From: Bacillota bacterium
GTDB taxonomy: Bacteria; Bacillota; Clostridia; Oscillospirales; Ruminococcaceae
Assembly (NCBI GenBank): GCA_029550985.1
Contig: JAKPGH010000177.1
Coordinates: 1-9,644, forward strand
DNA: 9,644 bases
Reading direction: 5' to 3'
In this document: piece after piece, positions 7,107 to 9,644 of the stretch
Layout: the number at the start of each line of letters is the position of its first letter
Position numbering within the stretch: the stretch's first letter is position 1
Notes under the pieces: generated by a model
What the model was told of the DNA's origin: nothing
The model's input: the letters and a program-made list of their open reading frames with translations, nothing else
Database searches by the model: none
Translations under genes and position numbers: made by a program

Positions 7107-8041
7107 GAAGCAGCCTCCGGGAACAACAGGGTGTTCAGGGGGTGCTCCTGCCTAAGGTACCCTTCCTCCAGCATAAAAGCGCTGAAAGCTTCCACCCCTT
7201 GGATTTCGGTGGTGTAGGCGGCGCCGGGAACAGTCATTTCCAACAGCAGAGCATCCGGTTCCATGCCGTAAACGGGAGCCAAAAGCTCCGCCGCCTCCCG
7301 GGGGTGCTCCCCAATCCAGTCAATGGCCTTTTTTAAAGCTTTGAGAAAGGCCCGATACACTTCCGGCTGCTCCCGGTACAGCGACTCCCCCGCCACCGCC
7401 ACAATGCCGGTAAAGGGCCGGCCCATGGCTTCCTCGCCGTCCAAAATCAGGGTCATCCCCGCCTGCTGCTCCTGCTGCAAATAGGGGGAGGTGGTAAAGT
7501 GGAGCGACACCTCTCCCCCCGAAAGGAGCGCGTTCATGCCGTCGGGATGGGAAAGGGTCACCAGTTGGTTGTCAAAGCGGCGGGCATCCCCCAGCTCCCT
7601 GCGGGCGGCCATAGCCAGCAAAATGTGCTGGATGCTCCCCGGCTGCGGCAGGGCAATCCGCATCTCCGGCGTAATGTCCGCCAGGGACTCCACGCCGGGC
7701 TCCCGGGTGGTCAATCCCATGGGAACCCGGGATACGCCGGAGCAAATCCGCCATTCCATGCCCGCATCCCGCCCGATGAGAAAGGGAGGGATGGCCATGC
7801 AGGCAATGTGGGTTTTGCCCGCCAGCATGGCTTCCCGAATGGCGGCGGTATTGGCAAGCTGCACCCACTCCACGTTGATGGAGGAAGGCAGCTCCTCTTG
7901 CAGCAGGTCCAGCTCCCGCATCACCGCAATGGGAGCATAGGCGGTGCCGTACTGCTCCGCAATGGTGATGCTCTGGGGTTTCTTTTGGGCGCAGCCTGTC
8001 AGCGCAAGCAGCAGGCAGCCCAGCACAATTCCCTTTCGCAT
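7103..8041 (-). CDS. Lipoprotein substrate-binding protein, NitT/TauT (NMT1/SsuA-like)
   Basis: This extracellular, membrane-anchored receptor delivers the ligand to the permease. The N-terminus has a short basic start (MRKG), a hydrophobic core and the lipobox LTGC, with Cys17 the predicted lipidated residue. The mature part resembles SsuA/TauA/NrtA and NMT1/THI5-like proteins: an early SITIAEQYGTAYAP strand, NTAAIREAMLAGKTHIA around residues 64-80, and IALPQPGSIQHIL in mid-protein. The length of 312 residues is normal. The ATG follows AGGATG by 7 nt; that ribosome-binding site overlaps the stop codon of the ATP-grasp gene. Known ligands in this family include taurine, alkanesulfonates, nitrate and thiamine pyrimidines. 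I cannot choose among them from sequence alone. Confidence 0.93.
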   Translation of the reverse strand: MRKGIVLGCLLLALTGCAQKKPQSITIAEQYGTAYAPIAVMRELDLLQEELPSSINVEWVQLANTAAIREAMLAGKTHIACMAIPPFLIGRDAGMEWRICSGVSRVPMGLTTREPGVESLADITPEMRIALPQPGSIQHILLAMAARRELGDARRFDNQLVTLSHPDGMNALLSGGEVSLHFTTSPYLQQEQQAGMTLILDGEEAMGRPFTGIVAVAGESLYREQPEVYRAFLKALKKAIDWIGEHPREAAELLAPVYGMEPDALLLEMTVPGAAYTTEIQGVEAFSAFMLEEGYLRQEHPLNTLLFPEAAS

Positions 8042-8052
8042 GGCGACACATC

Positions 8053-9270
8053 CTATTCTTCAAACGGCAGGAGCATGTTGTTTCCTTCTTCGTCCAACAC
8101 CTGAAAAACCTGGTAAAACTCGTTTAGGTAACGCTGCATCTGCTCTTCGTTCTCGGCGGTGAGCACCATATGCCCCAGGCGCGCCCCCGCATGTTCAAAG
8201 GCGGGCAACACCTGCCCTTGCCGGAAATTATACCCGGCATCTCGGACAAAGCGAAGAGCCTTTATCGTTTCCAGCGGCGTTATATAGGCAAGCCTACCCT
8301 GACGGGCGAAAGGCATCAGCACCCGAAAACTTCCGCACCCTTTTTGTATCCTGGGAGGCGGAACTTCCCTGCCCAGGGCGCCGTCCATCACCGCGCCTAA
8401 AATGTCGAAGCCGGTGGCCGCTGGGATGGTGACGTCCTCAAAAGCGCCGCCGATGCGGCAGGCCAACTCGTTGACCACCACCCCCTCCTCCCCGAACAGG
8501 TACTGGATATAAAGGGGGCCCTTGGGAATTCCAAAGGCATCGGTAATTTGCTGGGTGAGGGTATGGAGCAGTGCTTCCTGTCCCCGGGCGTAGCGGGAAG
8601 GGTACCGGTGGGCGGCGCAGACTCCAATGTGTCTGGGATGGGGAAAGGTAATCCGGTCGGTGATGGTGAGCACCGTCGCCTTTCCGCCGTCCACCCAGGC
8701 GCTGACCGTCACCTCTTTAGAGGGGTAATATCGCTCCCACAAAATCTTTTGGCAGCGGGAGTAGGCAGCCGTCTGAGAATAAAGGGCGGCGGCTTCCTCC
8801 GGGCCGCTCACCCGAAAGACGCCCTTTTGGCCCTGGCTGTCCAGCGGCTTCATCACCAAATCCCCGGGATAGGGCCATTGGGGGAAACCCTCCTTCCCCA
8901 CCAGACGGTAGGGGTTGGTGGGAATGCCGTGGTCGGTGAGGATTTTTTTCATCAGCGCCTTGTTGGTGACCGCCAACGCCTGCTCTTTGGAAAGGTAAGA
9001 AGGCAGCCCCAGACGCTGTGCTATGTAGGCGGCGGTAAAGACGGGCTGGTCGGTGCCCAGGGTCATCACCCCGTCCAGATGCAGCAACGCGGCCCTACGG
9101 GCGCATTCCCGCCAGTCAAAGGTGCTGATGGGCAGGTGCAAATCAGCAAGGGCTGCCGCCGGCGGGTTTGGGAGATAATCGAACAGCACCGTTTCCAACC
9201 CCAAACGTTTCGCCCGGCGAAAGGCGGATATCTGGCAGTTGGAGCCCCCCAAAATCAGCAGCCTAGCCAT
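8053..9270 (-). CDS. ATP-grasp ligase of unknown substrate
   Basis: ATP-grasp enzymes activate a carboxylate as an acyl phosphate and couple it, usually to an amine, forming an amide. This 405-residue cytoplasmic protein has three expected parts. The first is an N-terminal Rossmann-like pre-ATP domain (LLILGGS at 4-10). The second is a central ATP-grasp fold with K104 in NKALMKKIL and a glycine-rich loop KPLDSQGQKG (141-150). The third is a magnesium-binding strand VVNELACRIGG (265-275), where N267, E268 and R272 are the expected ligands. It resembles the PurK/CarB-like stand-alone ligases rather than PurK or CarB themselves, and no purine or arginine genes are nearby. The ATG overlaps the glycosyltransferase gene by 8 nt, with GGGGAG 10 nt upstream. 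Neighbouring glycan genes suggest it decorates a sugar or carrier-linked intermediate; this is inference. Confidence 0.9.
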   Translation of the reverse strand: MARLLILGGSNCQISAFRRAKRLGLETVLFDYLPNPPAAALADLHLPISTFDWRECARRAALLHLDGVMTLGTDQPVFTAAYIAQRLGLPSYLSKEQALAVTNKALMKKILTDHGIPTNPYRLVGKEGFPQWPYPGDLVMKPLDSQGQKGVFRVSGPEEAAALYSQTAAYSRCQKILWERYYPSKEVTVSAWVDGGKATVLTITDRITFPHPRHIGVCAAHRYPSRYARGQEALLHTLTQQITDAFGIPKGPLYIQYLFGEEGVVVNELACRIGGAFEDVTIPAATGFDILGAVMDGALGREVPPPRIQKGCGSFRVLMPFARQGRLAYITPLETIKALRFVRDAGYNFRQGQVLPAFEHAGARLGHMVLTAENEEQMQRYLNEFYQVFQVLDEEGNNMLLPFEE

Positions 9271-9644
9271 AATGAATCAACTCCCCTGCCGGCGCGGGAG
9301 CCTCCCTGCGGGTTTTCCCACGGCCCAAGACATAATACCGGATGATGTTGAGGTACAAAGCCGCCAGCCGAGAAAGCCGGTAGCCGGACTTTCCCCCACT
9401 CCGCCGCTGGTGGGGATAGGGAAGATTGGCCGCCCGCACCGGATGCCGGAACACCGATGCCGAAAAATAGAAAAATTCCGGCCTTTCCGGCACAATGCGC
9501 CGCACAAGCTCCGCCCGCATCACCCGAAAGGAGCTGACCTTTACACCCCTGGAGTAGGGGAAAAACAGGTAAAATAAAAGGTCCCGCAGAACGCTTCCCC
9601 CCTGCCGGACCAACCGGCGCCCCTGGGAAACGGGCAGCCCGTAG
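9263..9644 (-). CDS. Glycosyltransferase family 2, C-terminal part (ArnC/GtrB/DPM1-like), cut by window edge
   Basis: Only the last 126 residues are in view; the N-terminal catalytic GT-A domain lies beyond position 9644. The visible part matches the end of polyprenyl-phosphate sugar transferases. VSSFRVMRAELV resembles the conserved SSF-R segment after the catalytic loop, and PHQRRSGGKSGYRLSRL resembles the R-x-GKSGY segment near the end. These enzymes move a sugar from a nucleotide donor to a lipid phosphate or acceptor at the inner face of the membrane. After GKSGY there is one amphipathic stretch (LAALYLNIIRYYVL) and a basic tail of about 25 residues, not the two transmembrane helices of GtrB or ArnC. 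It is the most upstream gene of the operon visible here; the promoter is outside. Confidence 0.8.
   Translation of the reverse strand, partial: YGLPVSQGRRLVRQGGSVLRDLLFYLFFPYSRGVKVSSFRVMRAELVRRIVPERPEFFYFSASVFRHPVRAANLPYPHQRRSGGKSGYRLSRLAALYLNIIRYYVLGRGKTRREAPAPAGELIHYG

Noticed and set aside
7499..8104. Plus-strand open frames of 149-201 codons opposite the binding-protein gene
   Set aside because: They are antisense to a lipoprotein gene with a clear lipobox and family motifs, and have no ribosome-binding site or domain.

Overview
The window reads as chromosomal DNA of a GC-rich Gram-positive Clostridia-type bacterium, perhaps Oscillospirales. That placement is inferred from three things: strong GGAGG ribosome-binding sites and sigma-A-like promoters, protein sequences that look typical of gut Firmicutes, and a lipoprotein signal on the solute-binding protein. 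I could not run a taxonomic search.

Layout. Positions 1-296 form a divergent regulatory region. A GTAC-rich palindrome and a leftward promoter/ribosome-binding site belong to a gene that starts just beyond the left edge. A very good rightward promoter (TTGCCA-17-TATAAT) drives valS. Positions 297-2918 (+) encode valyl-tRNA synthetase, followed by an intrinsic terminator. Positions 3087-4529 (+) encode a UxaE-type tagaturonate epimerase, here without other hexuronate-pathway genes. A 15-bp hairpin at 4560-4599 has T-rich flanks on both strands and separates this gene from a convergent operon.

The right half (4608-9644, minus strand) is one tightly packed operon transcribed right to left. Its order is: a family-2 glycosyltransferase (cut by the window edge), an ATP-grasp ligase, a three-gene NitT/TauT-type ABC importer (lipoprotein, permease, ATPase), and an RmlB-like dTDP-glucose 4,6-dehydratase. 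Stop and start codons overlap at three of the five junctions. The other two gaps are 11 and 31 nt, so the genes are probably co-transcribed and partly translationally coupled.

The most interesting part is this operon. Glycosyltransferase, nucleotide-sugar dehydratase and ATP-grasp ligase together suggest synthesis of a decorated surface glycan or glycoconjugate. The importer embedded between them normally belongs to a family that takes up small organic molecules such as sulfonates. A reasonable but unproven hypothesis is that the imported compound is the building block that the ligase attaches. The rest of the window (valS, uxaE) is ordinary in content. No RNA genes, mobile elements, CRISPR arrays or long repeats were seen.
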